This document shows, piece by piece, positions 40,495 to 49,408 of a DNA stretch of 64,000 nucleotides. Origin of the DNA: Agarivorans sp. Toyoura001 (GTDB taxonomy: Bacteria > Pseudomonadota > Gammaproteobacteria > Enterobacterales > Celerinatantimonadaceae); NCBI RefSeq assembly GCF_005405585.1, contig NZ_BJEQ01000008.1, positions 62,001 through 126,000 of the forward strand, given 5' to 3'. The position numbers and the translations under genes were made by a program. Under the pieces are notes generated by a model that saw nothing but the letters and a program-made list of their open reading frames with translations, did no database searches and was not told where the DNA came from. Each line of letters begins with the position of its first letter. Within the stretch, counting starts at the first letter, position 1.

Positions 40495-43400
40495 TTAGAG
40501 GGTTAAATTAAGATTTTTTGTACTTTCAGTAGCTTTTATGTTGAAGAAAATGGCATAAAGTACAGGCACTATAATTAAGGTGAGTAAGGTCGCGAAAGTA
40601 AGCCCAAATACCAATACAACTGACATCGATTTAAAGAATGCGTCAAAGAATAAAGGAATAACCCCTAGCACTGTGGTTAATGCTCCCATCATTACGGGTC
40701 TAACTCGGCTGGCCGCTGCGTCAACAACTGCATCGTGCCTTGGTTTCCCTTCAATAATTTCTAAATCAATTTGGTCAACCAACACAATGGCATTTTTAAT
40801 TAGTAAGCCAGACAACGACAGAAGGCCCAAAATAGCCATAAACTCCATTGGTGTTCCTGTGGCTAACAAGCCTGTAGACACTCCGATCAAGGCCAAAGGT
40901 ACTACCAGCCAAATAACTATTGGTTGCCTCACCGAGCCAAACAACACAAAAACAGTAATCACCATCGCAATAAGACCTAATGGAATGGTTGATGCCAAAT
41001 TGTCATTAGATTCTTTAGAATCTCCATACTCTCCACCCCATTTCAAGGCGTAACCTTCTGGGAGGTCAATCGCTTCAATTTTTGGTTTTATGCGATTGAA
41101 TAGATCGGTTGTAAGCTCACCGGGAACAGGATCTGACTGCGCCTTAATTTCCCATTGGCGGTCAACTCGCCTTACTAAACCATCACGCCAAACCGTTCTA
41201 TACCCGTTAGTTATTTGACCAATAGGTACGCTGGCTCCGGTGATAGAACTAATAACTTGTAAGTTTTTGATATCGGTAACGCTGTTGCTCTCAGCTTTCG
41301 GTGCTTTGGCAATAATTGGGATCAGCTCATCGTTATCGCGGTAGGTACCTATTCTCATTCCTGAGAAGTTAGTCTCTAGCGCTGAGGCTAAGTCTTCTCT
41401 AGATACACCTACTCTTTGGGCTGCTTGAACTGCGTAAATAGGCTCGATTACGCTAATAGCTTGCCGCCAATCATCTTTAATAGATAAGGCTTTACCATCT
41501 TCGGCCATTATTGCTTTGGCTTGGTCAGCAAGGTGGTGCAATACTTTAGGAGCAGGGCCACTAAATTTTGCCTCTATGCGTGAACCTCCACCAGGTCCTA
41601 ATACAAACTTCCATGTTTTACCTTGGGCATCAGGGTAGGCGTTATCAATATAGCGTTGAATATCGACAAGTAACCCATCGATAACTTTGTCATCTTGGGT
41701 ACGTATTAATAATTGGCCGTAAGCAGAGTTTTGTGACTCTGGGGCATATACAAGCATGAAACGCGGTACGCCTCCACCAATCGACGCTTGTACAGTTTTT
41801 ACTCCTTCTAAAGACTGAATATGCTTCCCTAGGCTTTCTATATCTTTCTTTGTTTTAGTAATATCGGTTCCTTGTGGAAGCCAGTAATCAACAACAAACA
41901 TAGGCGTCGTAGAAGCAGGGAAAAAGCCCGGTTTAACAAATTGGAATCCCCATACAGAGGCACAAAACAGCGCAACAACTCCCACCACAACAATAAAGCG
42001 TTGCTGGAGAGTGGCGTAAAGTAGTTTTTTGTATAATGTAGAGAAGCGGCTATCTGCTTGTTGGCTAAGATTGTCACCCAAAGATTCTTTGAACAACCAG
42101 AAGCAGAATAGCGGCGTTAAAGTAATAGCAAATAACCAGCTATACATTAAAGAAATAAGGATTACCCAGAACAGGTGACCGGTATATTCTGCGGTTGAAC
42201 CAGGGGCGAAGCCAATGGGAGCAAAAGCTATAATTCCTACTAGTGTTCCTCCCAACAAAGGCCAAACTGAGCGTTTAACAATTTGTTTGGCAATGGCTAA
42301 TTTTTTAGTACCATTTAAAATACCTACCAATATCCCTTCGGTGACAACAATCGCATTGTCTACCATCATTCCTAAGGCAATAATGAGCGCACCTAATGAA
42401 ATGCGATGCATAGGAATATCAACAAAATTCATCGTTGCAAGTGTGGCAAAAATAGTCAAAAGCAAAATCGCGCCAATAACAATGGCTGACTTAAAGCCCA
42501 TAAAAATAAGCAGGGTTACAATCACTATCACCAGTGCCGCAATCACATTCACTACAAAGTTTTCAACTGACGAATCGACAATTTTACCTTGGTGATAAAA
42601 CTCATGTAATTCAATTCCTAGTGGTCTTAGGTTTTTGGTTTCTGCTATCTTGGAGTCAATATCTGAACCAATTTTTACGATGTTGCTGCCTAGTAGGCCT
42701 GAAATACCAATAGCCACAGCAGGTTTACCGTTATATAGATATTCTTTTTCTTCTGGTTCGCTATAACCGCGCCACACTCGCGCGATGTCTTTGAGATAAA
42801 TAAGTTTACCGTCTGCGTCGGTGCTTATAAGGAGGTTTTGAATCGACTCAACCGAGTCAACAACATTGGTTGGGTCTATAACTAAGCGCTTATTACCAAC
42901 TTTAACGTTACCCGACGAAACCACTGCGTTTTGTTGAGACAGTAGGCTAAAAACATTAGAAATAGCTAAGCCTAACCTTTTAGCATCTTGATTCGATATC
43001 TCGACATAAATGGCTTCTTTTTGTAACCCGTCAAGGGTAACTCGAGCAACACCGTCTACTTGTAGCAATGAACTCTGTAAGGTTTTTGCGTATTTTTTTA
43101 ACTCAGCGTTTGAATAACCGTCGCCCGTTACAAAATAGAGCAGACCAAATACGTCACCAAAGTCATCTGCCACATAAGGTTTACCGGCGCCTGTTGGTAA
43201 AGCCGACGAAATATCACTGATTTTATTACGCAGTTTGTTCCAAACTAACTGTAAATCACTTCGAGTTTTTGACGCGTCATATCTTACTTCTACGTTTATT
43301 TCAGACTTTCCATAGGTTGAAACAGATTCAATAGTCTTTACTTCGGCTAACTGTTGAATGGCTTTTTCTAAAGGCTCGGTAATTTCCAGCGCGACTTCAT

Positions 43401-43569
43401 GAGGGCTTGCGCCAGGATAGCTAGTAACAATAACAGCTTGTCTAATCGTAAATTCAGGGTCTTCGAACCTCGCCATGTTTTGATAGGCATGCCATCCACC
43501 AACTATTGTTAACAACATAACAATAACGCTCAACACTGTATTTTTTATTGTAAATTCAGCAATATTCAT
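40495..43569 (-). CDS. RND-family efflux pump inner-membrane permease
   Basis: This roughly 1,024-residue protein has the RND layout: one N-terminal helix, a large periplasmic domain, six helices, a second periplasmic domain and five more helices. GMMVDNAIVVTEGI near residue 400 is the conserved TM4 proton-relay segment. It should pump substrates using the proton gradient with the adaptor encoded 48 bases upstream. The group (ARFEDPEFTIRQAVIVT near the start) is the AcrB-like clade often annotated as a multidrug or cation RND of unknown substrate. The ATG at 43569 is chosen over an upstream GTG. Confidence 0.92.
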   Translation of the reverse strand: MNIAEFTIKNTVLSVIVMLLTIVGGWHAYQNMARFEDPEFTIRQAVIVTSYPGASPHEVALEITEPLEKAIQQLAEVKTIESVSTYGKSEINVEVRYDASKTRSDLQLVWNKLRNKISDISSALPTGAGKPYVADDFGDVFGLLYFVTGDGYSNAELKKYAKTLQSSLLQVDGVARVTLDGLQKEAIYVEISNQDAKRLGLAISNVFSLLSQQNAVVSSGNVKVGNKRLVIDPTNVVDSVESIQNLLISTDADGKLIYLKDIARVWRGYSEPEEKEYLYNGKPAVAIGISGLLGSNIVKIGSDIDSKIAETKNLRPLGIELHEFYHQGKIVDSSVENFVVNVIAALVIVIVTLLIFMGFKSAIVIGAILLLTIFATLATMNFVDIPMHRISLGALIIALGMMVDNAIVVTEGILVGILNGTKKLAIAKQIVKRSVWPLLGGTLVGIIAFAPIGFAPGSTAEYTGHLFWVILISLMYSWLFAITLTPLFCFWLFKESLGDNLSQQADSRFSTLYKKLLYATLQQRFIVVVGVVALFCASVWGFQFVKPGFFPASTTPMFVVDYWLPQGTDITKTKKDIESLGKHIQSLEGVKTVQASIGGGVPRFMLVYAPESQNSAYGQLLIRTQDDKVIDGLLVDIQRYIDNAYPDAQGKTWKFVLGPGGGSRIEAKFSGPAPKVLHHLADQAKAIMAEDGKALSIKDDWRQAISVIEPIYAVQAAQRVGVSREDLASALETNFSGMRIGTYRDNDELIPIIAKAPKAESNSVTDIKNLQVISSITGASVPIGQITNGYRTVWRDGLVRRVDRQWEIKAQSDPVPGELTTDLFNRIKPKIEAIDLPEGYALKWGGEYGDSKESNDNLASTIPLGLIAMVITVFVLFGSVRQPIVIWLVVPLALIGVSTGLLATGTPMEFMAILGLLSLSGLLIKNAIVLVDQIDLEIIEGKPRHDAVVDAAASRVRPVMMGALTTVLGVIPLFFDAFFKSMSVVLVFGLTFATLLTLIIVPVLYAIFFNIKATESTKNLNLTL

Positions 43570-43617
43570 TAGTTCTCGCCTGCTCACGGATAACTTTTAC
43601 AAAATGACTCAATAAGA

Positions 43618-44688
43618 TTATTTCCATTTTCTTACCTTCATCCCTTCGTATAAGTAGGTCGCTCCCGCACTGACTATTAGTTCATCTTTTGCTATTCCTG
43701 ATGTAGCAGCGAGCATTTCACCAACACCTTCTGCTATGTGTATTTTCCGTTTCGTAACCGTCATGTTTTCACTATTTACTACCCAAACGTAAGCATCACT
43801 GCCATCACTTGTTATTGCGCTTAATGGTATTAGGGGGTGATTTTCCGAATGGTCTGCCAACGTGTGTATTTCGATGGTTGCATTCATTCCTGGAAGAACT
43901 AACAAGTTGCTAGGAGCTGAAAACTCAAAAGTAATGTTATAAGTTTGTGTTGCGCTATCTGCCAATAAGGTGGCTTCTCGATAATAAGCGGCAATTTTTC
44001 TCTCTGGGGCAATATCAAGAACAATAAAAGTGTTGGTATTATTTTGCTTATTTGTGCTTTGGTATAATTCCGCTAAATAGTTTGCTGGCATGTCGATAGA
44101 TGCTTCTTGAGTATCGCCGCCAATAAACTTCACTATAGCCTGAGCGCTTGATACGGTTTGCCCATTATCGACCATTTTTTTAGCAATAACGCCATCAAAT
44201 GGCGCGGTTAAAACAGAATCATTTATGGCTTGTAGGGCACTGTCTAATTGGGATTGCTTTACGTCGCGTTCAGTTAAACGTTCTTGCAAAGCGCTTTGGG
44301 AAATAGCATTGTTTTTAGATAATTGCCGCGCTCTATTGTACTCAATTTCGGCACTTCTAAATTGAGCTTTAAATTTGTTTAGGCTATTTTTCAGTTCGCG
44401 TTGGTCAAGGCTTGCAATCACCTCTCCTTTTTTCACGAATTGTGCATTTTTTACCGGAAGAGAAATAACTTTACCGCCTGATGTAAAGCTTAAATCAACA
44501 AGGCGATTATCATTAATGATTGCTGGAAATATAGATACTTCCTTGTCGCCAGCAACTGAAATTTTCATTATTTTTACGGGACGAACATCTTCATTTAGTG
44601 GACGCATAGAGTCCTCACCATTACAAGCAAGCATACCCGCTATAAAAACAGTTACCGTTATTAGTCGAAAACCCGCGCTATGAAACAT
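43618..44688 (-). CDS. RND efflux periplasmic adaptor (membrane fusion protein)
   Basis: The 356-residue adaptor is a lipoprotein (IAGMLACN lipobox). It has a lipoyl/barrel-sandwich part (KKGEVIASLDQRELKNSL), a coiled-coil hairpin and a second lipoyl half with TAPFDGVIAKKMVDNGQTV, then a beta-barrel domain. It bridges the RND permease to an outer-membrane channel; no TolC-like gene is present here. It lies between the 100-residue periplasmic protein gene and the permease gene. Confidence 0.9.
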   Translation of the reverse strand: MFHSAGFRLITVTVFIAGMLACNGEDSMRPLNEDVRPVKIMKISVAGDKEVSIFPAIINDNRLVDLSFTSGGKVISLPVKNAQFVKKGEVIASLDQRELKNSLNKFKAQFRSAEIEYNRARQLSKNNAISQSALQERLTERDVKQSQLDSALQAINDSVLTAPFDGVIAKKMVDNGQTVSSAQAIVKFIGGDTQEASIDMPANYLAELYQSTNKQNNTNTFIVLDIAPERKIAAYYREATLLADSATQTYNITFEFSAPSNLLVLPGMNATIEIHTLADHSENHPLIPLSAITSDGSDAYVWVVNSENMTVTKRKIHIAEGVGEMLAATSGIAKDELIVSAGATYLYEGMKVRKWK

Positions 44689-44718
44689 TTTTAACCCCCT
44701 TTAAAATAGATAACTGTT

Positions 44719-45021
44719 CTATAACCACTTGTTTTCGATGATGCCGCACATAATTGCGAGTTCTAATTTGTTGGTATTGTCTAAGCGTCTGAACTCCTTC
44801 TCTTGTGCTCTTTTCATGTCTTTTTTCCACCAATGGTTACGGCTAGCAATTTTGTACCTAGCTATCACTTTAAAGTTTGCTGCATCTTTATCTGATTTAT
44901 CTATCTCACCAGCTAAATGGCAGGCGGTTATTTGCGCAAAGGTTTTTCCTGCGTCTTTTTGCTCACTGGCGTTAACCAACATAGGAGTCATTAAGGCCAA
45001 CAAAACAATAAATTTTTTCAT
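44719..45021 (-). CDS. small periplasmic protein of unknown function
   Basis: This 100-residue protein has a signal peptide (KKFIVLLALMTPMLVNA, cleaved near NASEQ) and a charged mature part with two cysteines (TACHLAG, IMCGII). The start at 45021 is chosen because GGAAAAAG precedes it; the longer frame has no ribosome-binding site. It is the first gene of the RND operon, 30 bases before the adaptor gene. It could assist the pump, but nothing in the sequence proves that. Confidence 0.65.
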   Translation of the reverse strand: MKKFIVLLALMTPMLVNASEQKDAGKTFAQITACHLAGEIDKSDKDAANFKVIARYKIASRNHWWKKDMKRAQEKEFRRLDNTNKLELAIMCGIIENKWL

Positions 45022-45150
45022 TCTTTTTCCATATAGACCAAGCACTGTGGCCATTATTGAGTGAGAAATGTAAGACCCCTTTGAGGTTTCTTAGCAAGGT
45101 GAGTTTTTGGTTATGCAAATAGGGCAAGAAGTGAGTTAGTACACTAGCTT

Positions 45151-45203
45151 TCTATTATCCACCCATAAAAAGGACGCCGTCCTTTTTATGGGTGGATAAT
45201 AGA
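45151..45203. repeat. 53-bp perfect palindrome between the RND operon and tetR
   Basis: The arms 45151-45175 and 45179-45203 are perfect inverted repeats of 25 bp with a GCC centre, including CCACCCATAAAAAGGAC and its complement. It lies in the promoter region between the divergent RND operon and the tetR gene. It has no long T-run, so it is not a clear terminator. It is far larger than a TetR operator. A related but imperfect AAAAAGGA/TCCTTTTT hairpin occurs at 46026-46050. Confidence 0.85.
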
Positions 45204-45376
45204 GTGATGCTGCTGCTGGGTCAACAGATTTTTGACTAACTTTTACACAAAGGTTGCTTTAATTTTATGATCATCAATTCAAAAGAATCGTATAGGTCAA
45301 AAGTCTTGCCGGTCTAGTAAAGTAAATATTGCTAGTGCTACTATTGAAAAACATAGTGACAAAGAGTTACAACAAA

Positions 45377-45808
45377 ATGCCGGCCAATTTAATGAGTATG
45401 AAATCGGAACGAACCAGAGCTAAGATTATTGATGCAGCCTTAAAAATAACCATGAGTGAAGGGTTTGATAAAGCTACATTTGTACATATAGCTGAAACGG
45501 CGGGCATTTCTAAGTCTGGGATTAATGCCCATTTTAAGAGAAAATCTGACATAGCAGCACAGCTAGCGCCGATTTACATTCAAATGATTAAAGAGCCTCT
45601 TAATTTTGACTCCACCACCGACTTTTATAATTCTTGGGTGGATTCGTTCAATACAAACGCACAATTTAAAGCGGCTATATTGTCTGTGGGACCAATCATC
45701 CCAAAGTTAGACGGTGTAAAAGGTTTATTCGATACCATCAATGGGCACCCGGAAGATGTTAAGCGGTGTGTGTATATGTGTGTTGGATTTTCCGTTATAA
45801 ACAGTTAA
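45377..45808 (+). CDS. TetR-family regulator, short form
   Basis: The 143-residue protein begins with a TetR DNA-binding domain: RTRAKIIDAALKITMSEGFD, then ATFVHIAETAGISKSGINAHF. The ligand-binding part is short: about 95 residues instead of the usual 140 or more, ending at CVGFSVINS. It may be truncated by a frameshift or stop, or be a natural short form. It is divergent from the RND pump operon and is its likely repressor. The longer frame from 45329 is not preferred. Confidence 0.75.
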   Translation: MPANLMSMKSERTRAKIIDAALKITMSEGFDKATFVHIAETAGISKSGINAHFKRKSDIAAQLAPIYIQMIKEPLNFDSTTDFYNSWVDSFNTNAQFKAAILSVGPIIPKLDGVKGLFDTINGHPEDVKRCVYMCVGFSVINS

Positions 45809-46169
45809 AAAAGCGCGTAAAGTTCCCCCCGCTTCCTTAAAAACATTCGAATAACTCCCATACTAATTAACCGAAACCAAACTTTCTCAAACTTGGTTTC
45901 GGTTGAATCATCAGCTTGAGTACTTAAGTATTTGCTAATGGTTAACACTCATATTGGTAGCTCCTAATTTAAGTTTCGATGCTTAAAGTGATTTTTCTTG
46001 ACAACCATTTTCATACAACACAATATAAAAAGGATAATGTCCTTTTTTGTGGGGTGTCGTAGTTTTGTTGCAAAGTTTGCAACTAAGTTTCAGCAGTAAG
46101 ACTGTTGGAAACAAGCAAAGCAAGTCGCTCTTGAACTGGGCGCTGTTTAATCCATAGAGAAGTATCAAA
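45809..46169. other. intergenic stretch with two inverted repeats
   Basis: AACCGAAACCAA (45869-45880) and TTGGTTTCGGTT (45893-45904) make a perfect 12-bp stem that may end tetR transcription, although no U-run follows. A weak promoter-like TTGACA lies near 45999, and an imperfect AAAAAGGA/TCCTTTTT hairpin at 46026-46050 precedes the lipoprotein gene at 46170. No further ORF is seen. Confidence 0.5.
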
Positions 46170-46505
46170 ATGAAAAACATATTAGCTATTACAGCGCTAT
46201 CTTTCGCTCTAATACTAACCGGTTGTGGTGAGCCTACATTATCAGCCGAAGGTGAAGCTGCTGTTAACTATTTAACTAACTACAACTATCTAAAGGACAA
46301 TTGTGAAATAGATAGTATGGAAGATTTAGGTATGGCTATGGGCGTAGTAATGGTAAGCCCAGTGCTGTTAGCCGAACTAGGCCAAGATAAAGAAGGAAAT
46401 GAAGAATTCTTAGCCAAGAGACAAGCCTTAATCACGGGTTCATGTGGTGACGTTAGGCAAGCTATTAAAGACGCTGGTAAAGCATTTAAAGCTGTTAGCA
46501 AATAG
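46170..46505 (+). CDS. small lipoprotein, paralogue 1
   Basis: This 111-residue lipoprotein (lipobox LTGC after a 17-residue hydrophobic signal) has an alanine- and methionine-rich helical mature part with two cysteines (NYLKDNCEIDSM and ITGSCGDV). A paralogue of exactly the same length, with about half the residues identical, lies 2 kb downstream at 48367. I recognise no named family. It heads a run of tiny envelope proteins (to 49206) on the same strand. Confidence 0.65.
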   Translation: MKNILAITALSFALILTGCGEPTLSAEGEAAVNYLTNYNYLKDNCEIDSMEDLGMAMGVVMVSPVLLAELGQDKEGNEEFLAKRQALITGSCGDVRQAIKDAGKAFKAVSK

Positions 46506-46551
46506 CAAACCCTAAACCCTCGAAAGAGGGAAAACCGAACAGAGAGAAAAC

Positions 46552-47223
46552 ATGAATAAATTGCTCGCCTTATCAGCGTTAGTTATTGTCCTAGTTGGCT
46601 GCGATGCCGAGGTTATCGTGCCTGTAAACATTAGCCAAGTTAGCAACTTAGAGCTAAACGATACGGTCATTACTTCTCAAGCAAAAATTACCATCGATGG
46701 TTCATGTAAAGACCGCGAAACAGGTGCCGAGTCCGATTCATTGAGTAAAGCAAATGGAATGATGTGGAACTTGTTTGCCCGTGAGCATGAGTTTGTATCA
46801 TGCAAAGCAACTAGCAAGTACGCATTCGATTCAATTGTTACATATAACATCGAAACCCAATTGGTCACGAAACAAGGGGGCATGAATAGTTCAAAGAATA
46901 AACGTGAATTAGGGTTAGGTTTAGCCGACGGTAAAGTGTTGCTTATGGTATCTGATAAGCTCAAACAACGCTTGAAAGCCCGCACAGGTGAACTTGATTC
47001 AGTTGAACCAACCTTTAACGTAAAGCTAGTAAACGATACAACTGAACTAGTAGAAGCAAGTTCGAAAGGTGTCTATATCTATACAGGAAAAAGCTTCACG
47101 CCGTATCAAGAAGCAGGCTACACAATTAAACCTAAAGGCTCGTTCTACATAAGAACTGGCTCAGTTGGAGCTGATGCCCTCACTACTCATGGTTACACAC
47201 ATTTCGCAACAATCACTAAATAG
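46552..47223 (+). CDS. lipoprotein of unknown function (223 aa)
   Basis: The product has a lipoprotein signal (VLVGCDAE) and a beta-rich mature domain. The start follows AGAGAGAAAAC. The N-terminal 25 residues are echoed by a broken remnant at 48231 (VCGFDAEPVI), so this gene was once duplicated together with the neighbouring small lipoprotein gene. The family is unknown to me. It lies 46 bases after paralogue 1. Confidence 0.65.
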   Translation: MNKLLALSALVIVLVGCDAEVIVPVNISQVSNLELNDTVITSQAKITIDGSCKDRETGAESDSLSKANGMMWNLFAREHEFVSCKATSKYAFDSIVTYNIETQLVTKQGGMNSSKNKRELGLGLADGKVLLMVSDKLKQRLKARTGELDSVEPTFNVKLVNDTTELVEASSKGVYIYTGKSFTPYQEAGYTIKPKGSFYIRTGSVGADALTTHGYTHFATITK

Positions 47224-47251
47224 TTAAACCTATCTAACCAAGAAGAACACA

Positions 47252-47590
47252 ATGTCTAAAACTACTTTAATAAACTGCCCAACTTGTTCAAAAGAAATAG
47301 CTTCAACATCTCATAAATGTGTTGGCTGTGGCTCATTAATCAATAAGCCTAAACGCTCTATCTTCGGCAAGCTAATCAAGTGGTCGTTCATCTTATTTAA
47401 CATATTTATGGCTTGGTGGATGTTTGCAGGTATGGACGCTGCAACCACTACTATGGATAGTTTAGAAGGTGCCGAGGCAGCAGGGGCAGCTATTGGTACG
47501 GGTATCGGGGCAATGCTTATATCAGGCATTTGGGTTATAGGTGACATCATTTTAGGCTTATTTGTATTGTTTACCCGCCCTAAATCTTAA
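47252..47590 (+). CDS. zinc-ribbon membrane protein (112 aa)
   Basis: The N-terminus has a four-cysteine zinc ribbon (NCPTCSKEI and KCVGCGSL), followed by a basic linker and two membrane helices (WSFILFNIFMAWWMF; GTGIGAMLISGIWVIGDIIL). Small zinc-ribbon/TM proteins of this type are common and mostly uncharacterised. It lies 28 bases after the 223-aa lipoprotein gene and is probably co-transcribed. Confidence 0.65.
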   Translation: MSKTTLINCPTCSKEIASTSHKCVGCGSLINKPKRSIFGKLIKWSFILFNIFMAWWMFAGMDAATTTMDSLEGAEAAGAAIGTGIGAMLISGIWVIGDIILGLFVLFTRPKS

Positions 47591-47663
47591 TAACTAACTC
47601 TTCGAATGGCTAACTAACCATCTAACTAAATAGTTAGCCTCAAATAACCAGGGCGACATAAAA

Positions 47664-47822
47664 ATGAAAGCACTTAGAATACTTCAAATAACAATTATCG
47701 TTATTTTGCTGGTAGCAGCATTTATGCCGGTTAAAGCATTTTCAGCCAATCCAAAACTGATCCCTGCCACTACTTCTAGCCACGTTCACACCACCATTAT
47801 CAAAGGTTTTTCACCCACATAA
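47664..47822 (+). CDS. possible small exported peptide (52 aa)
   Basis: This short frame starts with a clear hydrophobic signal (RILQITIIVILLVAAFMPV) with a likely cleavage after FSA, and a short polar mature part. It is in line with the small-lipoprotein run and on the same strand. The ribosome-binding site is weak. No family is known to me. Confidence 0.45.
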   Translation: MKALRILQITIIVILLVAAFMPVKAFSANPKLIPATTSSHVHTTIIKGFSPT

Positions 47823-47940
47823 ACCCAAACGATTGTTTACAAAGTTGCTACTAATTAAAGACCTGAAGTGTATGGCGCTAAGTAAAGCGTAATAGCCACT
47901 CAATAGTGGGGGCGGCAATAAAACAGAGAGAAAACAACAC

Positions 47941-48117
47941 ATGTTAGCAATTACTAAATATGTCATAGCTTACTTCGTAATAGTAACTCTATTAACGCTA
48001 GGCCTATGTATTAGCGATGCCAAAGCAACCCCTGATTCAAAACAGAAAAAAATCAGGGACGAAAACCAAGGCGCATTGGTTAGCTATAACCCAGTAGTAA
48101 AGACACTGCGGCTCTGA
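47941..48117 (+). CDS. possible small membrane or exported peptide (58 aa)
   Basis: The frame begins with a hydrophobic segment (TKYVIAYFVIVTLLTLGLCI) and a charged tail. The leader carries an AACAGAGAGAAAAC stretch, nearly the same as that in front of the 223-aa lipoprotein gene at 46552, which suggests a copied expression signal. No function is known. Confidence 0.45.
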   Translation: MLAITKYVIAYFVIVTLLTLGLCISDAKATPDSKQKKIRDENQGALVSYNPVVKTLRL

Positions 48118-48230
48118 ATGATCAACCCACCAGATAATTAAACACTACTAATTGCTTGAAGTGCCAAGTAACCACAACCTTTTTATGTATATGAGTCTAT
48201 AGATGTTAGGCATCCAATAGCGGGGAACAA

Positions 48231-48320
48231 ATGAAGTACAACTTGTTGGCAACCTTGCTGCTTGTATGCGGTTTTGATGCTGAACCAGTAATAACATTCA
48301 TAACAAATTTAACTCTATAA
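48231..48320 (+). pseudogene. remnant of the 223-aa lipoprotein gene
   Basis: A 29-codon frame reads MKYNLLATLLLVCGFDAEPV and then stops. It resembles the start of the lipoprotein at 46552 (VLVGCDAEVIVPV), but the rest of the gene is missing. It sits just upstream of small lipoprotein paralogue 2, in the reverse gene order to the original pair, so the area has been duplicated and decayed. Confidence 0.5.
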
Positions 48321-48366
48321 CTACGGTCTCGTTTGAGGCCAATCAACCTAAATGGAAACCGCACAC

Positions 48367-48702
48367 ATGAAAAATGTATTAACTTTCGCAGCATTTACAA
48401 CAACTCTTGTTCTAACGGGTTGTGGTGAAACCAAGTTATCACCGAAAGGGGAAGCAGCAATGAGTTATATGGCTAATTACGTTTATCTTAAGAATAACTG
48501 TGAAGTCGATTCAATGGCCGATTTAGGTATGGCTATGGGAATGGCTATGATGGCCCCTATTGTATCGGCTGAACTGAACGGTGATAAAGATGCTAGCGAT
48601 TCATTGCTAAAAGAACGTTCTGCTAGGGTAACTGGTTCATGTAAAGAAGTAGACCAAGCAATCTCGGATGCAGGCAAAGCATTCAAAGCAGCTAGCCAAT
48701 AA
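48367..48702 (+). CDS. small lipoprotein, paralogue 2
   Basis: This 111-residue lipoprotein (LTGC lipobox) aligns end to end without gaps with paralogue 1 at 46170: shared blocks are GEAA, YLKNNCEVDSM, LGMAMG, VTGSC and DAGKAFKA. Start 48367 is chosen to give the same length; an ATG five codons upstream exists. The conserved cysteine pair suggests a disulfide in the periplasm. The function is unknown. Confidence 0.65.
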   Translation: MKNVLTFAAFTTTLVLTGCGETKLSPKGEAAMSYMANYVYLKNNCEVDSMADLGMAMGMAMMAPIVSAELNGDKDASDSLLKERSARVTGSCKEVDQAISDAGKAFKAASQ

Positions 48703-48752
48703 TAACTAATCATGGCCTCTACGGAGACCTTTTTAAGCAAGAGATCCCTACT

Positions 48753-48992
48753 ATGAAAAACTCAACTAGATTAAACATAGGCTATAGCCTACTTTACTTA
48801 AGCTTAGTATTCCTATTTGCAGGCCTAAAACTGCATCATGTAGATTGGTTCGCATTTTCCGGAGTATCAGCCGCATGCGCAATACTTCTAATCATCACAG
48901 GAACAATACACAACAGCATCGTTAAGTCTCACAACAAGATGATCAAACAAATTGAAGAGATGTTCGTAGTAGAAAGAGATAAGTATGAATAG
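48753..48992 (+). CDS. small membrane protein (79 aa)
   Basis: Two membrane helices (NIGYSLLYLSLVFLFAGL and FSGVSAACAILLIITGTI) are followed by a charged helical tail with KMIKQIEEMFVVERDKYE. The gene overlaps the next one by eight bases, which suggests they are translated together as partners. I recognise no family. Confidence 0.55.
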   Translation: MKNSTRLNIGYSLLYLSLVFLFAGLKLHHVDWFAFSGVSAACAILLIITGTIHNSIVKSHNKMIKQIEEMFVVERDKYE

Positions 48993-49206
48993 TTCTGTTA
49001 AACGTCTTATCAATGTACTTAGTGCTATTGGCTACCTAACCTCAATCGGTTTTCTTGTGGCCGGGTTTGTTAATATCCGTCACGACGATGTGTTCTGGTG
49101 GGCATACCCAGTTATGGTTTTAATGGCCTTGGGTATTCCAGCTTTTATAACAGCAGGTCTAAGTTACTTAATTGGCATAGGGTTCAAACCATGGCATAAA
49201 AATTAA
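48985..49206 (+). CDS. small membrane protein (73 aa)
   Basis: This protein also has two membrane helices (LSAIGYLTSIGFLVAGFV and YPVMVLMALGIPAFITAG). It overlaps the upstream membrane protein gene by eight bases. Like its partner it is of unknown role; a holin-like or inner-membrane small-protein function is conceivable but not shown. Confidence 0.55.
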   Translation: MNSSVKRLINVLSAIGYLTSIGFLVAGFVNIRHDDVFWWAYPVMVLMALGIPAFITAGLSYLIGIGFKPWHKN

Positions 49207-49408
49207 GCTCTATATTATCAGTGAACAATTGATCAAATTTGTCTACTTTTCTTCTGTCATCCCGATTTTTAGCATTAACACTATATTTTGAGTATACCCA
49301 AGTGACCACATTTGTCAGATCTTGGTTTCCGTATTCAATAGGGTGGATATAACGTTTTGAACACAAACGTTTCATTAACTCTAGAGTCAATTGAATACAG
49401 GTGATGGC

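Noticed and set aside
49184-49390. 68-codon frame on the minus strand before the recombinase gene
   Set aside because: No ribosome-binding site, no family-like sequence, and it covers the probable promoter of the recombinase gene.
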